Assembly: GCA_027625915.1 (NCBI GenBank)
Contig: JANTQA010000063.1
Span: forward strand, 5,537,501 to 5,601,500
Reading direction: 5' to 3'
DNA from: Anaeramoeba flamelloides
Taxonomy: Eukaryota; Metamonada; Anaeramoebidae
Length of the DNA stretch: 64,000 nt
The notes beneath the pieces were generated by a model, which was given only the letters and a program-made list of their open reading frames with translations, was not told the origin of the DNA and did no database searches. The position numbers and the translations under genes were made by a program. Shown here in pieces: positions 33,401 to 45,735 of the stretch (positions are counted from its first letter, which is position 1; the number at the start of each line of letters is the position of its first letter).

Positions 33401-35082
33401 TTTTTATTCATTTGAGATTCCTTTTGGATAATTTTAAAGACAGAATATTCTGTATCGGTTTCAATATTTGAAAATGAGCAGAAAAACATTGTACGATCTC
33501 GATTCATTTCGATATTTGCATGAGTAAAACCTTGCTTGGTTAGGATATAGAAAACATTTGGATCATTGCCATCTGCAAAAGAGGAGACACACAATTGCTT
33601 TTCAAGTGGATTTTCTGGATTCGCAAGATAGTATACTAATTCTTTTGATTCGTCAACAAACAGCTTTGAATTATCATATATAATCCAGTCACCGCTTGTG
33701 ATCGCCTTACATTCAACCTTTTGAATCTTTTTTTCTTCGCTTTCCTGAATTTCGTAGAGGTACAAGTGTCGAAAGCCAGTCTCTTCGGTAGCAAATAAAA
33801 ATTTGTTTCTGTTATTTTTAAACCAATAAATAATTTCAGTTGAATTGATCCAATATTCTGTGTCAACTTGAACTAAAATGGGATATTTTTTTTCATCCTT
33901 AATTTCTTTTTCCTTTTCCTTTTCCTTTTCCTTTTCCTTTTCCTTTTCTTGTTCTTGTTCTTTTTCATTCTTGATTTCAATAAAATCTTCGTTAATTTCT
34001 AATCGAATCATCTTTAAATGCTTTTGAGAACGGTCAATAAATTGTAACCAGCAAAAATCTAAATGGCACCCGACTTGAATAATATATTCAAGATCTTGAA
34101 ATGCAGTTTTTAAAGGTGTGCGAGGCTTGAAAGATTGAACTGTTTTTTGAATATTATAATTGTTGGTCTTTTTCTTGGGGACACTGAATTTGACTAATCT
34201 TAATTCTTGCTTTGCATTTTCTGTGCTTTCCCATGGATACAAAAACTGTTCTACTTCAAAGGTGTGCTCCTTCATATTAAGGATCGGGTACTTTGTGCAC
34301 ATGGACTCGTCAGTGACCAAATAGACGATGGAATAGATCCTTTCGCTCTCGTTCTCTTCAATTAGGCTTGACCACCAAAAGCTTTTATAGAGATCAAACT
34401 CTTCTTGCATCACAAATGGCTGGTAGCCCGATTTGCCGTCGGTTGTTAATTGGTGCTCCTCGCCAGTCGCCAAGTCGATCACCCATATGTTGCGCTTGCG
34501 TAAAAAGGACACCAAGTTGCCATCGGTGGACAGCGTTAAGTGCATGCGCGCAGCGTCGTTGACCTTTGGGATTTCCTTCAACCTTTTGTTAATGTCTTTG
34601 TTCTCAAGATCCTCGTTCAAATTGTCTTGGAATAACTGCCCCTCGATGGGATACAAAACCTTTCCACTTTCCTCATCCAAGACGTATTTGCTAATGCCTA
34701 GCGTCTTTGCTTTGGATGCCCTCATTCGCTCCTTTAAGAGGATTTCCTCTTTTGATAATTCTGTTTCTTTCACAGTTAACGTTCCCTCATATTGGTTGTT
34801 CCATTCGCCGCTTTGTAAATCAAGTGTAAACAAATTCGAATCTGGCTTTTCCTTGTTTTTGGTGTTTGTTCCTAAAAATAATAATGTGTCTTCACCGTTT
34901 TTATTTTGAAACCATTTTGGTGATCGTGGCTTGTTGGATCGATCATAATGCGTAAATAATTTTGCTAAGGATTCTTTTTTTTCAATGAAATTCATTTTGT
35001 TTTTATTGAGTGTTGAAATTAAAAAGAAAGGAGAAAAAAGTAATAAAAAATGAGAAAATATTTCTTTTTGTTTTGGGTTCAA
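30483..35082 (-). CDS. Dipeptidyl peptidase 8/9-like serine protease (peptidase S9B)
   Basis: Exons 35082..32853 and 30781..30483 (842 aa) join across a 2,071-bp GT-AG intron, rebuilding DTGYTERYM. The family removes X-Pro or X-Ala dipeptides from N-termini. The catalytic triad is visible: Ser in GWSYGGYM (exon 1), Asp in HGLIDENVH and His in KERHGV (exon 2). The N-terminal beta-propeller contains QEEFDLYKSFWW, matching the substrate-binding Glu-Glu motif of DPP8/9, and HGLIDENVH is closer to DPP8/9 than to DPP4. A Lys/Glu repeat interrupts the propeller near residue 380. Two starts are possible: M1 adds FSHFLLLFSPFFLISTL, a potential membrane anchor; M30 (34995), preceded by an A-rich context, gives an 813-aa cytosolic form and is preferred because DPP8/9 are cytosolic. 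Confidence 0.9.
30782..32852 (-). other. Intron of the DPP8/9-like gene (2,071 bp)
   Basis: Donor GTTTGA (weaker than the others here) and acceptor TATAG, joining phase 1. It separates the nucleophile serine from the catalytic Asp and His. Contents are very AT-rich, with a TA microsatellite near 31715..31735 and no recognisable repeat copy or coding. Confidence 0.85.
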
Positions 35083-35203
35083 ATTGTGGAAAAAATCTTT
35101 TGGTTCTCTATTATTTCATTTTACTCTTTTCAAAAGTTGTCTTTTTAAAGTTTGAGTTGTTTAAGATTAGAGTAAACTTTAAAATAATCAAGGTATAAAT
35201 TTA

Positions 35204-35638
35204 AGGACTATCTAAAACAAAGTCATTTTGAGTGACTTTTGGATCAAAAACATTTTTCAATTATGTTATTTATCTCTAAGGTATCCAGAAGAACGTTTAA
35301 ATTTTCAATTTTTCTGAATTACAAATTTTCAACTGAAAAAGATCTTACTTGAAAGGTGGTATTAAAAAACCAAAACCCAACACATTATTGAAAAGACTTG
35401 TAACTTGATTATTTCACAGACTATTATTGGAAACTAGATGACACTTGGCTTCGTGGAAGAGTGGTGAGTTGTTGGAAAACAATACCAACTTACAAGAAGA
35501 TCTTTTTCAGTTGAAAAATTATCATTTCATAAAAGCTTACTTTTAAGAGTTCTCCGTCATTTCAAGAGATAAAGAACATAATTAAATTCTGGTTTGGCTG
35601 AAAGGTCACTCATAATGGCTTTATTTTAGATAATCCCA
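35204..35638. mobile_element. Foldback MITE (435 bp, TIRs of about 190 bp)
   Basis: The left arm AGGACTATCTAAAACAAAGT pairs with the right-end inverted arm (GGGATTATCTAAAATAAAGC on the other strand). Arms stay alignable through GAGTGAC, ATTATGTT-TTTATCTCT and TTTTCAACTGAAAAAGATCT. The unpaired centre is less AT-rich (TTGGCTTCGTGGAAGAG). It lies about 120 bp upstream of the first DPP start, so it may sit in the promoter. Confidence 0.75.
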
Positions 35639-36169
35639 ATAGATGATTCAAAAAACTTTGAACACAGCTTGAAATAGAAAAATCAAGTTAAAAAACCGAT
35701 TACTACCAAAAGGTTATTTTCTGAAATGAGTTATTGTTTTTTCAGAGATTTGATCAATTTTGTCTCATTTTTGTAAAGTTGAAAATCCAAGATATTTCTG
35801 AATTATTTAAAACCAAATTATTTCCTTTGAAAGAAGATTTCTTATTATTTGTAAAGGAATTCTACAAATATACACTTCAAAAATAAAACCTCCCAGTTTT
35901 GGGATAACTAAGTTTCTAAAAATGGACTATATTTCAAAAAAAAAAAAATAAAATAATTCTTATAAACTTTATAAAAAATATAATTTTTTGATTCTTTCTT
36001 TATTTGTTACAGGTTAAATCAATTTTTTCTTTTTATTGAATAAAAAAATACAAGAAAAACTACAAAATAATCGAAGAAAAAATTTCTCCAAAAATACTTT
36101 TTTTCAAACTATGGAAATTCACTTTTCACCCTGAATGTTTACTTCATCATGATTATTTTAAAATAACAA

Positions 36170-36490
36170 TTAATAGTAATATCTTTATTATTTGATATAA
36201 TTTAGTAACAACCCAAAGATTATTATTAATGATATTCTTACTATTATTTGTCAATTTTTTTAAAAGAAAAAATATTGAAAAATATAATATTTAATTATTC
36301 TAATAAAAAAAAAAAAAATAAATATTCTCAAATAAACATTTTAAATATTACCAGTTTTGCTGTTTACTCTGAAGATTTGAAAAATAATATTTCACAATTC
36401 TTTATAATTTCAATAAATTGAATAAATACTTGAAAAAAAAATAAATAATCAATTTTTTCTTATCTTCAAAGATTCAATATTTGGTCTATT
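36170..36490 (+). repeat. Dispersed 0.3 kb repeat, diverged copy 3
   Basis: Loosely matches 18860..19180 and 24470..24830, best around AATAAATACTTGAAAAAA and TCTTATCTTCAAAGATT. Confidence 0.35.
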
Positions 36491-38144
36491 TTTCATGGGG
36501 TTTTGAAATAATATTTAATTATGAATGATATGTTTTTTTTTTGTGCATACAAACTATCAAAAAATATGAAAAGGGAGATTTCAATATATATATATATATA
36601 TTATATATATCGCAAATATTTCTTTTTGTTCTCAATACAATAATTAAAATGAAAAAAGATCTAGATCCTTTGAATAAAAATTATTTGTTAAAAAATATTT
36701 TTTTTTTTATTTTTGCAAATAATAATTTGTTTATCAAAATTTTAATAAAGGTGATTATTTGGTAAATTTAATTGTATTTTTGTAAACATAGATCATCTTC
36801 AACTCGATGTGGAAAAAAATGGTAATTAGGGGTTAATAATGTTAAATCTTTTTTTACACATATTTGAATTACATAGAAGTAACAAAATAATGGAAATAAG
36901 TTAAAAAGACAATAATACATAAAAAATATTGTGAATAATAATAGACGATTTTTTTTTCTATTCAAACAATAATTGATTAAAACAAAATTATGTTCGAGTT
37001 TATAAAGAATTTTATTTTTAAATAATTCTCTCTATTGTCTTTATTTGATGAATTAGAGTTTTTTAAAAATGTACACAGACAGTAAGAAACTTAATGAATG
37101 TTTATTCTTAATTCACCAAGTTAATTCATATTTCACTTTGTACACTGACTTTCAGTCTCCAATTAATAAACTTTTTTCAAAAATTTCCAAATAAATCATA
37201 AACTTTTCAGTTTAATAGGGAAATTCTTTTCAATTTTTTTTTTTTTTAATAAGAAAATAAAATTATCAAGAGTTAGACTGAATATTATTTCTTACGGTTT
37301 TAACCACATATTTAATTTATTATTCCTCAAAATATTGTTTCTATATCAAAAATTTAAAAAATTATTTTTATTCTCTTCCAAAAAAATTCAGATGATAAAG
37401 TGTTAGTTGAATTATATATATTTAATATGTATTAACTTTTTAAGCCATACATTAACATTAATACAAACGAAAAATTTTGATCAATTTATTACAACATTTT
37501 TTTTGATTATCACAACTTTTTCAAATATCATAAGTTATGAAAATTATCAGAAATATTTTCACTTATCAGCGAAAAAAACAGATTGATGATAATCTACATT
37601 ACCACGAACCAATAAATTCATCACTGTTTATTCGATTCTTTATGAAATTTCTATTATTACAAAAAAATCCCAATATCTTGGGTATTTTTTTTTCTTTATT
37701 AGTTTATGGAACAATAATCTTCATTCCTTTGTAACCATTTAATATCAACCAAAAATATTTTTGGTGTTGTAAGATTGAAATTAGAAAAAATAAAAAATAA
37801 AATAAAATTGTAGCAAAAAACATATTAGATTAAAAACAACAACAACAAAAAAAAAGGAATATGAATTTTGATATTTGTATTTTCCAAATTTGTCGATGTT
37901 TTTATTAAACTTCAAAGTATAACTCTTAGACCCGTTAAATGATTGTAAAGAAGAACAAAAAAAAATATTACAAAAGGATTATACAATAGGAGATAAATAT
38001 TTAAAATACTTCCAAAATTGAAATAAAAATATCGAAAAAAGAAAATGGATTGAAATAAATTTATTTTATTGTTTTTAAGATTTTTTGTAAATGTATGCTA
38101 AATTATTTTCCAGGTGTTTAATATTTTATATTTTCCATTTGTGT

Positions 38145-39145
38145 TTATTTTTTAACCTTTGAAATTTTTCCACCTGAAACAAGGCATTGTAGATGTGATT
38201 CTGTGGGTGTTGCGTCAATCAAATAAGATTCTATATTTGTTTTTGATTTTATCTTGTTAAAAGTGTTTAAAATTTGTTTTAATAAAATACTCTTTTTTTT
38301 TGTCCCACCAGAAGTTATTCTAATTTTATATTTCCAATTCTGCATTGATGAATAAGGCCCACAAACGGGGAGTACATATATTGTATCCTCTTTTGGTAGT
38401 GGGCGGCCTGTTAAGGAACTTAAAATGTCTAATGGGCTATTTTTTGAATCATTTTGCATAACCATTTCGATTTTCTTTTTTTTCTTTGTTTTCTCTTTTT
38501 CCTTTATATCATTACTATTATTGATATTTACATTATTTGAGTTTTCATCTATCACATTTGTTGAATGCTTTGTTGTCTTTTGTTCTCCTAATATTTTGAT
38601 GATTGCTTGCTTTTGAATTTCATTATTTTTTTTTATTTGCTCTTTTCTTTCTTTAGCTTTTTGCTCTTTCCTACTTTTTTTTTTTTCTTTCCTATCCATT
38701 TTTTTTTTTGGCATTAAATTTCCAAGAATCTCCAATGCATTTTTTTCGTCTTTAATATTTTCTTCAGTTTCTTCAAATTCATTTAATTTTTTATGACTTC
38801 CCTTCACTTTTTTGATCAATTTTTTTTTCAACATTTTTTTTCTTTTTTCTTCTCTTGATCTTATTTTTTTTTGTTTCAGTTTTTGATCATTCTCAGATTT
38901 TTGTTGTTCAACTTTTTTCATTTCTTCTGGATTATGGATATCAATTCCTCTTTTTAGTAATTTTCGATCTCTTTTCGATAAATATTTTTTTCTTTGCTGT
39001 TTTCTAATTTTTTTTTTACCAAAGTATGTATTAATAATATTTTCCTCTTCCTCTGCTTCTTTTTCTGTTTTTTCATCATCATTAATACCATTTTTATTTT
39101 TCTCCCCACTTTTATTTTCCTCGCTTTCTTTTTCTTTTTCACTAA

Positions 39146-39206
<61 letters not shown>

Positions 39207-41745
39207 TTCATTTTCATATTTCTTTTCTTCAATTTCTTGATCGATTTCATTTTCATATTTTTGAATTTCTTTTTCTAATTTGGTTTCCTTTTTATTTAAT
39301 TTTTTCATTCTTGCAAATTCTTTTTCTTTTTTGATTCTTTCTTGTTTTAATCTCTTTTTTTCCTCTTCTTCTATTATTGTTTGTGATTTTCTTTCTTCAT
39401 TGTGATTTTTTAAATAATCTTCTTTCGAAATTTTAAATAAAAAGCCAAACCCTATTGCCAAATGAGATGGCTTGAGCATATTCTTTTTCCCTCGGATCAT
39501 AAAGCTGCCCGTATTCAAATATTGTCCAGACTGTGCAGTTTTGGACACTTGGTGTGCGTAAACCCACCATGCATTTGTAACAACATTATTTTTCCATGCA
39601 ACACTTCGGCATATTGAAAATTCCCCGGCCTGCTGTAAAGTTAGCGTGGGGACTGGCTTCTTTGTTGGGTTTTTTATTACCACGGTGGCTGCGCCCTGTA
39701 TTGCGGCATGAACAAAAATATCGTTAGTTTCCAAATATTTACGGTATATTAGATCATTTTCTTGTGCATCTCGACCCGCGATGATCAAATAGTTCTCACT
39801 GCTTACAAACCAATAAAACTTTTCAAACCAATTGATATTACGATGCTTCCTTAGTTCAATTGCAGCCTTTTTGTTGCCTAACTTGTCAAGCTGGTCTTCT
39901 GTTGAGAGCTTTGTTTTGCTCACTATCTTTTTTTTAATTTCCTCCGTTCTTTTCAATTTGGCTTCAATCGTCTTACTTTTTTGATAATACAATCGAGAGT
40001 TACTATAGGCTGATTGATCAAGATCTATTTCAACGTGCAGCCCCTCTCCTTGGTTGTCTTCGTTTTCTCTCAAGAATAGTGTCATTTTCCGCCTTTCCAA
40101 GTTTAATTTGCTAATCCTTTTGGCTATGGGATCTTTTTGTTCCTTAGCTATTTGGAGCTCATATTGTAGTTCGTCCCATTGAATTGAATTTTCAAGCGCC
40201 TTTTGAATAAACGTGCATGCGCTTTCGACAATTCCTATATTGAGTTCAATTAACCCAGCCTTTCTTAAACTGTCCTTTTTCTGGTTTTTTAAATTCCGAA
40301 TTTGTTTATTTTGCGACCTTTCGATCCCGTTCAATTTTTTGGAAATCATTTCTTCTTGCTTTTCCCTATTCGACAATAATTTCTTTTGCTGGATTTCCCC
40401 AAAATATTGATCAACAGCCTGATCATAGGTCTCAAATTTTTCGATTTTATATTGATCCTTGACTTCTTTTCGAGTGAATTGGGATGGTAAAAACGGCTCA
40501 AATGCAACCAACTCATATTCCTCTTTTTCTTCTTTTTCTTCTTCTTCATTTTTTTTTTCTTTTTCATTTTGATTTTTTTTCTGGTTCATTTTTTGGTTTT
40601 TCGGTCGTTTGCGTTGTTTTTTTTTGTTGCTTTGTTTCCTTTTGTTCTTTGTATTTTTCTTTTTGGGGAGAATTTTTTTGATAATGTAACCAGAGTGCTC
40701 TTCTTCAAAGCCTGACACTAACAATTTATTTGATTTTTCAATTTCATTTACCAATTGCTCCAATTTCGTTTCATCACTTAAGATTTGAGAGGGAGTTGAA
40801 TTTGGTTTGATCCCAAGAGTCCAGAGAATATGTTCAATTAAAGTGCTGCCTAAAACGGTTTCTCTTACTAAGACAGTTTTCATTGAGCGTGGCTGCCTTT
40901 GGAATTTTTCTTTTTTTTTTTTTTGTTGCTTCCCTTTCTTTTTTCGTTTCTTTTTTTTTTTCCTTTGATTTTGCTTGAGTCGCTCTTGGCTTTGACTTTC
41001 TTTGTTGAGTGAATTCTGCTCCTTTTGTAAACCCTCATTATATTCCTTTGCTGATTTGAGTATGTTTCTGATTTGTTCAACATTTATCGATGTGAGTGTT
41101 TTTGTTTTCGAAAATGGATAAATTTGGCCAACAGCCAAGATAACATGTTCATCGTATTTGTGTGTTCGCAATAGTGTTAAGATTTTATATTCGTGATCAG
41201 TCAAAATTACATTTCCCTTGAATTATTTGGTGGTGTGAGGCGATTTGTTTTTATGAAGAGATTTGTTTTTATGAAGAAAAAAGTTGAAAAAGAAAGTTTC
41301 AATATTTGGTGAAAAAAATAAAAAAAAATGAGAGAAAAATGAATTGTTTTATGAATGGATCAAAGGTAAAGTACTGTCAGAATTGAATAATGCTTACTGT
41401 TGCAAAAAGTTCAACTAACAAATGTGCGTTTTCAAAATCAAAATCAATAACACGATCTACACCAAGTTGTTTAACACTATCCAATATTCTTCCTTTTAAG
41501 TGTTTCCGTAACTTGACAGTAAAACTTGATGGTAGTGAATTTTCTCCGTTATGAAGATACATTGTAGGGTGGACCCTTATCCCAGATTCTATTAAGATGT
41601 AAATCTTTTTTTGAGGAACACAAAATTTCAAAACATAGGATCTTTTATTGACATCATAACAATTTTGAAGTCGTATACCTTTACATTTCTGTTCTGTTAG
41701 TCTGGTTATTAGTGAGAGATCTAAAGTATTAAATTTTATTTTCAT
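38145..41745 (-). CDS. NEMF/Rqc2 (Tae2) ribosome quality-control factor
   Basis: Exons 41745..41398 and 41216..38145 (1,139 aa) join in phase 0 across a 181-bp GT-AG intron, rebuilding ELFATGNVILTDHEYKIL. NEMF binds the 60S subunit with a stalled peptidyl-tRNA, recruits the Listerin ligase and extends the nascent chain. The NFACT-N domain keeps Asp9 and the Asp97-Arg98 pair (GVDR), equivalents of the yeast residues needed for tRNA recruitment and tailing. A coiled-coil middle leads to the NFACT-R domain (NWFEKFYWFVSSENYLIIAG, FVHAAIQGAATVVIKNP, WWVYAHQVSKTAQSG) and a C-terminal NFACT-C domain (VCGPYSSMQNWKYKIRI, HLQCLVSGGKISKVKK). Long Lys/Glu-rich stretches and a polyasparagine run of about 21 residues sit between the last two domains. 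Slightly longer than the human protein. Stop is TAA. Confidence 0.95.
39140..39206 (-). repeat. Trinucleotide (AAT/ATT)n encoding polyasparagine in NEMF
   Basis: About 21 uninterrupted ATT units on the plus strand, read as AAT (Asn) codons in NEMF. Purity of the codon suggests recent slippage. Confidence 0.95.
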
Positions 41746-43225
41746 AGAATTTGGTTTAAATTCTGTTAATTAATAAAAAATATGATTTTTTTCTCTGATT
41801 TTTTTGTTTTTTTATGCCAAAGTTAGCAACTTGTAAAACTTGACTACTACTTTTTAAACTGGTTGCTAATAGTTTTAAGAAGATTTCTAGATTATTTTTC
41901 AAAAATAAAAAGAAGTAATAAATCAGAGAATCTTTTTATTTATTATGTTACGTCGCAAAAATCAATTTTTAATTTTTTTTTCTGACGTCATTATATTTGG
42001 AAAAATTTGACTTGAGAAACTGTGACATTTTCTGTGTTTAACTCAAAACCAGTTCAAGTTTTGATTACTTTTTTACCTTTTATTTTTTGTTGAGACACTT
42101 TATTTTAATTTGTCCTTTTCGATCTTAAATGATTGAAAACTCAAAATTTCATGAGAGTGTTTATTAAAAAATTTAAATGATTATTTAATTTTATCACTTA
42201 ACACAATTTTGAGTAAGAAAGTATTAAATGAACTTTTAAAAACGATGTTTATTTTAATTTAGAATATAGGAGTTTCTTAGTGTCATTAAATTAACTTGTT
42301 TTCTTTTCGATATTAGTTAATACTCGTCAATTTTTATAAATCTATCTTTATTAAAGTTAATACAGTGTATAAGTTTTCCAGGTATCATAATATTTGAAAT
42401 AAATGGTTGGTTTTTATCTTTTATTATTTAACTATCTTTGTTATGAATAAACTATTTACAGACTGTTGTAAAATCTTAAAATTGTCAAGAAATCTATTTT
42501 AGATATGTATTTTTTTATACATAGTTGATTATTAATTCTCAAAAACAAATAAAATTCGATTTATTGAAATTCTTCATCAAAATATTTTCGAGATGATTTT
42601 TTTTTGGTTTGATAATGTTTTTCTTCAATTTTTAAGATGTTAAAAGAAGGTGAAAAAAGTCAATTAAATATTCTATTTTTGCACAAGTAAAAAAAGTGGT
42701 AAAATTTATAACAAAATATCTTAAATAAACTTAATTCTAAAATAGCTATTTAAATATCCAAAATTGTTATTTGCCACTCATTTTTTTTTTTTAATAATTC
42801 AATTTATTTTTTTATGGGACAATGCCTTGAAAAAATATATATCATATTTTCTGGTCTCGATTTAATGAGATATTTTTTAAGACGAGAAAATTGGTGTTGT
42901 TTTCTTTCTTTTTGATTATATCTTAATTTTTTTTTATTTGAGGGGCATAATATTGATAAAACTTTAATATATTGAAATATTTATCACTTCATTTTATCAT
43001 TTAACAAATCGTTTTTATCCTTGTAATTATTCTTTTTTTTATTGAAATAGTTGAACTTAATTGTTCTAAAAAAATTGTGATTATATTTTAATTTTTTGTG
43101 AAATATTGTGATGAATCTTATTCGTAACAGATATAAGCACTGATTCATTTAGTATTAATATTTTACTTTGGGTTCTATATCCAATTTAAGAATAGGAATA
43201 CTTTCCAAAAAAAAAAGATTATTTG

Positions 43226-43441
43226 AAATAAACTCATTTTTGAAAATTGTGACTCACCTGAAATAATAATTTGAAAAAAAAAATTATCCTAAAGTATTCA
43301 AGAACAATTAATAACTAAATATGATTTTTAATTCACTTTTAAGTCATTCTAAATATATAAAAGCCTGATATATTGAAAATTAAAAAAAACAATAAAACCA
43401 AAAACTAAAAAAAAAGTGAGTCACAATATTTGAAATGAGCA
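43226..43441. mobile_element. Possible small TIR element with TGACTCAC ends
   Basis: The left arm CTCATTTTTGAAAATTGTGA followed by CTCAC pairs with the inverted right arm (GCTCATTTCAAATATTGTGA then CTCAC on the other strand). The span is about 216 bp. A third TGAGTCA copy lies at 43782..43788. The inner word is identical to an AP-1/GCN4 binding site. Confidence 0.45.
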
Positions 43442-44154
43442 TTACGGATTTTTTATTACTGAACTTTCACTGAAAAAAAGTTGAACAACAAGATTTTTGA
43501 TGAATAATTAAATCCATTTTCAAAGACATTACATAGTCGAAATTTTCTTAGTGAATATTGGTCTTTTCGAAGACCTCTTTTTTTTTTCCACATGATCTTT
43601 TTTTAAAAAAAAAGAAAAAGAAAAAAAAAAAGAAAAAAAAAAAAAGAAAAAGAAAAATTTGAATAATCAAAACAAAAATTTGCAAAATTAGAAAAAATGA
43701 TTCTGATCTAAAAATTTGAAAATATTATTTGTTAATAATACTGGAAAAAACCTCAAAAAAACTCCCATTAACATTATAAAGTGAGTCAAAAGTTTTGAAA
43801 AATAGTTTATATTTAACAATTATATACATCCAGTTCCACTTTTAATGCACAATATTCGTGGTATATTAAGTGAAACTAAATATATATTAATATTTTTTTT
43901 TTTAAAATCAGGGGGTTTAGTAATTTATTTGTAATTTTTTATTAAATTAAATAGTATATTTTTTAATTTTATCAGGTCTCTTAAATTTGTAAATTCCAAA
44001 TTAATTCAGGATAAATAAGACAAATAATATTTTTTTTTCTCTGTTTATGTAACATAAGATCATTCATTCCCATTAAAATATTTTATTTTAATGAAACATG
44101 GTGGTTGTTATCATTTTATTTGTTGTATTTTTTTAACTTATTCTAAAATATTAA

Positions 44155-44690
44155 TTAAGGTTTAGAATCTCTGAAATTTGAAAAAAAAAAAAAAAAGATT
44201 ATATTGTACCAGGTATAGAAAAAGTTATTTTATTATTAGGTGATTTATTTTCAACTTATTCAGGATTTTAATAATGGCTCAATGAGGTAATTTTTTCAAA
44301 TTGTTTTATTTTTCAAATCTGATATTGAAAATTGAAGAATGATAGGTTGTAAGGTAATCTGTAATGAATTATAGAACATTTGGTTGTTGATTGAAATATT
44401 TACTCCCCTTTTATTCAATTTACTAAAAAAAAAAATTCAAAATATCTAAATAAAACCAAACCTAAATAAAATTATCAATTTACAGCCTACAAACCTCATT
44501 TTTTTTTTATTACTTACCTTATAAACTACTATTCTTACACTCTCCAATTTTTTTTTTAAAAAAAAAAATAATTTGAAAAAATTACAACATTGAGCCATTA
44601 GTAAAATCTATACTTCGTCAAGAATGTTTCAGCGAAAAAACCAAAATCACCTGGCCTTACACCTAAGATAATGTAATTTCGATCATTTTC
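44155..44690. mobile_element. Decayed relative of the 25571..26132 foldback
   Basis: Left end TTAAGGTTTAGAATCTCTGAA, internal ATAATGGCTCAATGAGGTAA and GATAGGTTGTAAGGTAATCT, and inverted right-arm words (TTACAACATTGAGCCATTAG, CAGCCTACAAACCTC) follow the same order as the better-preserved copy. More diverged. Confidence 0.55.
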
Positions 44691-45735
44691 AGTGATTTTA
44701 ATCCTTGTCAAGTTGTGGAAACACACCTTAGAAGATATTCCTCTTAAAAATTTTCGTTAAAGTTGGTTTTAAGGGACAAGCAACTAAAAAATCATTGAAT
44801 TGTAATAATTACCTCTCTAAATCTAGTCTAAACTGCCTTTTTTTTCGGAGTTTGGTGATTATTTATTTCGAAATAAAATTTTAAAAACTAAAAACAATAA
44901 TTTCTCTAACCCTTGGGAGAAATCAGATGCTGAATCTTAATAAAAATGGAAAGTTGTATTTTGTAATATTTTTTCAGAATTCTTTTGAAAAAAAACCTTA
45001 AGATGTCTGTTTTCATGTGAAAGGGGCAAAATAATTAAGAAATATATCTTTGAAAGAGTACAAAAATCTCAGTTACATTTACCCACTGAGAATTTCTTTT
45101 TAAAAAAATGGGGATTTTACATAATTCTAACAATTTTCATCTTTCTCTTTTCTATGATATTATTAAAATTTGTTTTTAATATTTGATCATTTCCTTTTCA
45201 ATCTATAAAAACACAAAAAAAAAAAAATCCACTTGTTGTTCTAAATGTTTTTTAAAGTTCTTTTTACAAGTCTGGAATGTTTTTAAATTTGAAAATATTT
45301 CTGGAAATCCCTATGGTGTCATTTTTTTTAAAATTTTTCAATCAACAATCAAATCAAAATTTGTTTATGTTGATTTTAACTTTTGAAACGAGTAAATTTT
45401 TTTTGTCTGATTTCTTCAGAATGAACTTTCTTTTTGAGAAGTGAAAGTAAAATAGCACAATAACTAAACACTCTTCAGAGTGGGGATATAGCCCTTAAAA
45501 AGAAAATTGTTGATTAGAAACTTTAAAAAAATCTCAACCAATTGACTTTTTTCACAGATTTGTAAAAAACTTTTAACTTACCTCTCTTTTTTTAAAGATA
45601 TTTTTATCACAAAAAACAAAAAATTTGGAAAGAAATCATTTTTTTTTATTTAGATTCTTTATTTTTCAAAGTGTGCAAATATTTTTCTTTAACAAACTTT
45701 TTTTTTATATTTATTTATCTAATTAATTGACTACA

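Larger units (their letters stand above)
35083..38144. other. 3 kb region between DPP and NEMF genes
   Basis: Upstream of the DPP gene and downstream of NEMF. Holds the foldback at 35204..35638, a diverged member of the 0.3 kb repeat at 36170..36490 and a TA microsatellite near 36586..36610. The frames at 36541..36765, 36768..36965 and 37537..37734 are low-complexity with no domain. Confidence 0.5.
41746..45735. other. 4 kb intergenic region between NEMF and bZIP genes
   Basis: Divergent promoter interval. Holds a TIR element (43226..43441), a decayed foldback (44155..44690), a polypurine AAAAAG stretch (about 43605..43660), a segment near 42860..42920 resembling 10150..10200, and a stretch near 45360..45500 resembling 7970..8100. 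The frame at 45183..45386 has no recognisable domain. Confidence 0.5.

Noticed and set aside
38994-39278. Poly-Ile/Phe frame opposite NEMF
   Set aside because: Antisense reading of the AAT repeat and Lys-rich codons.
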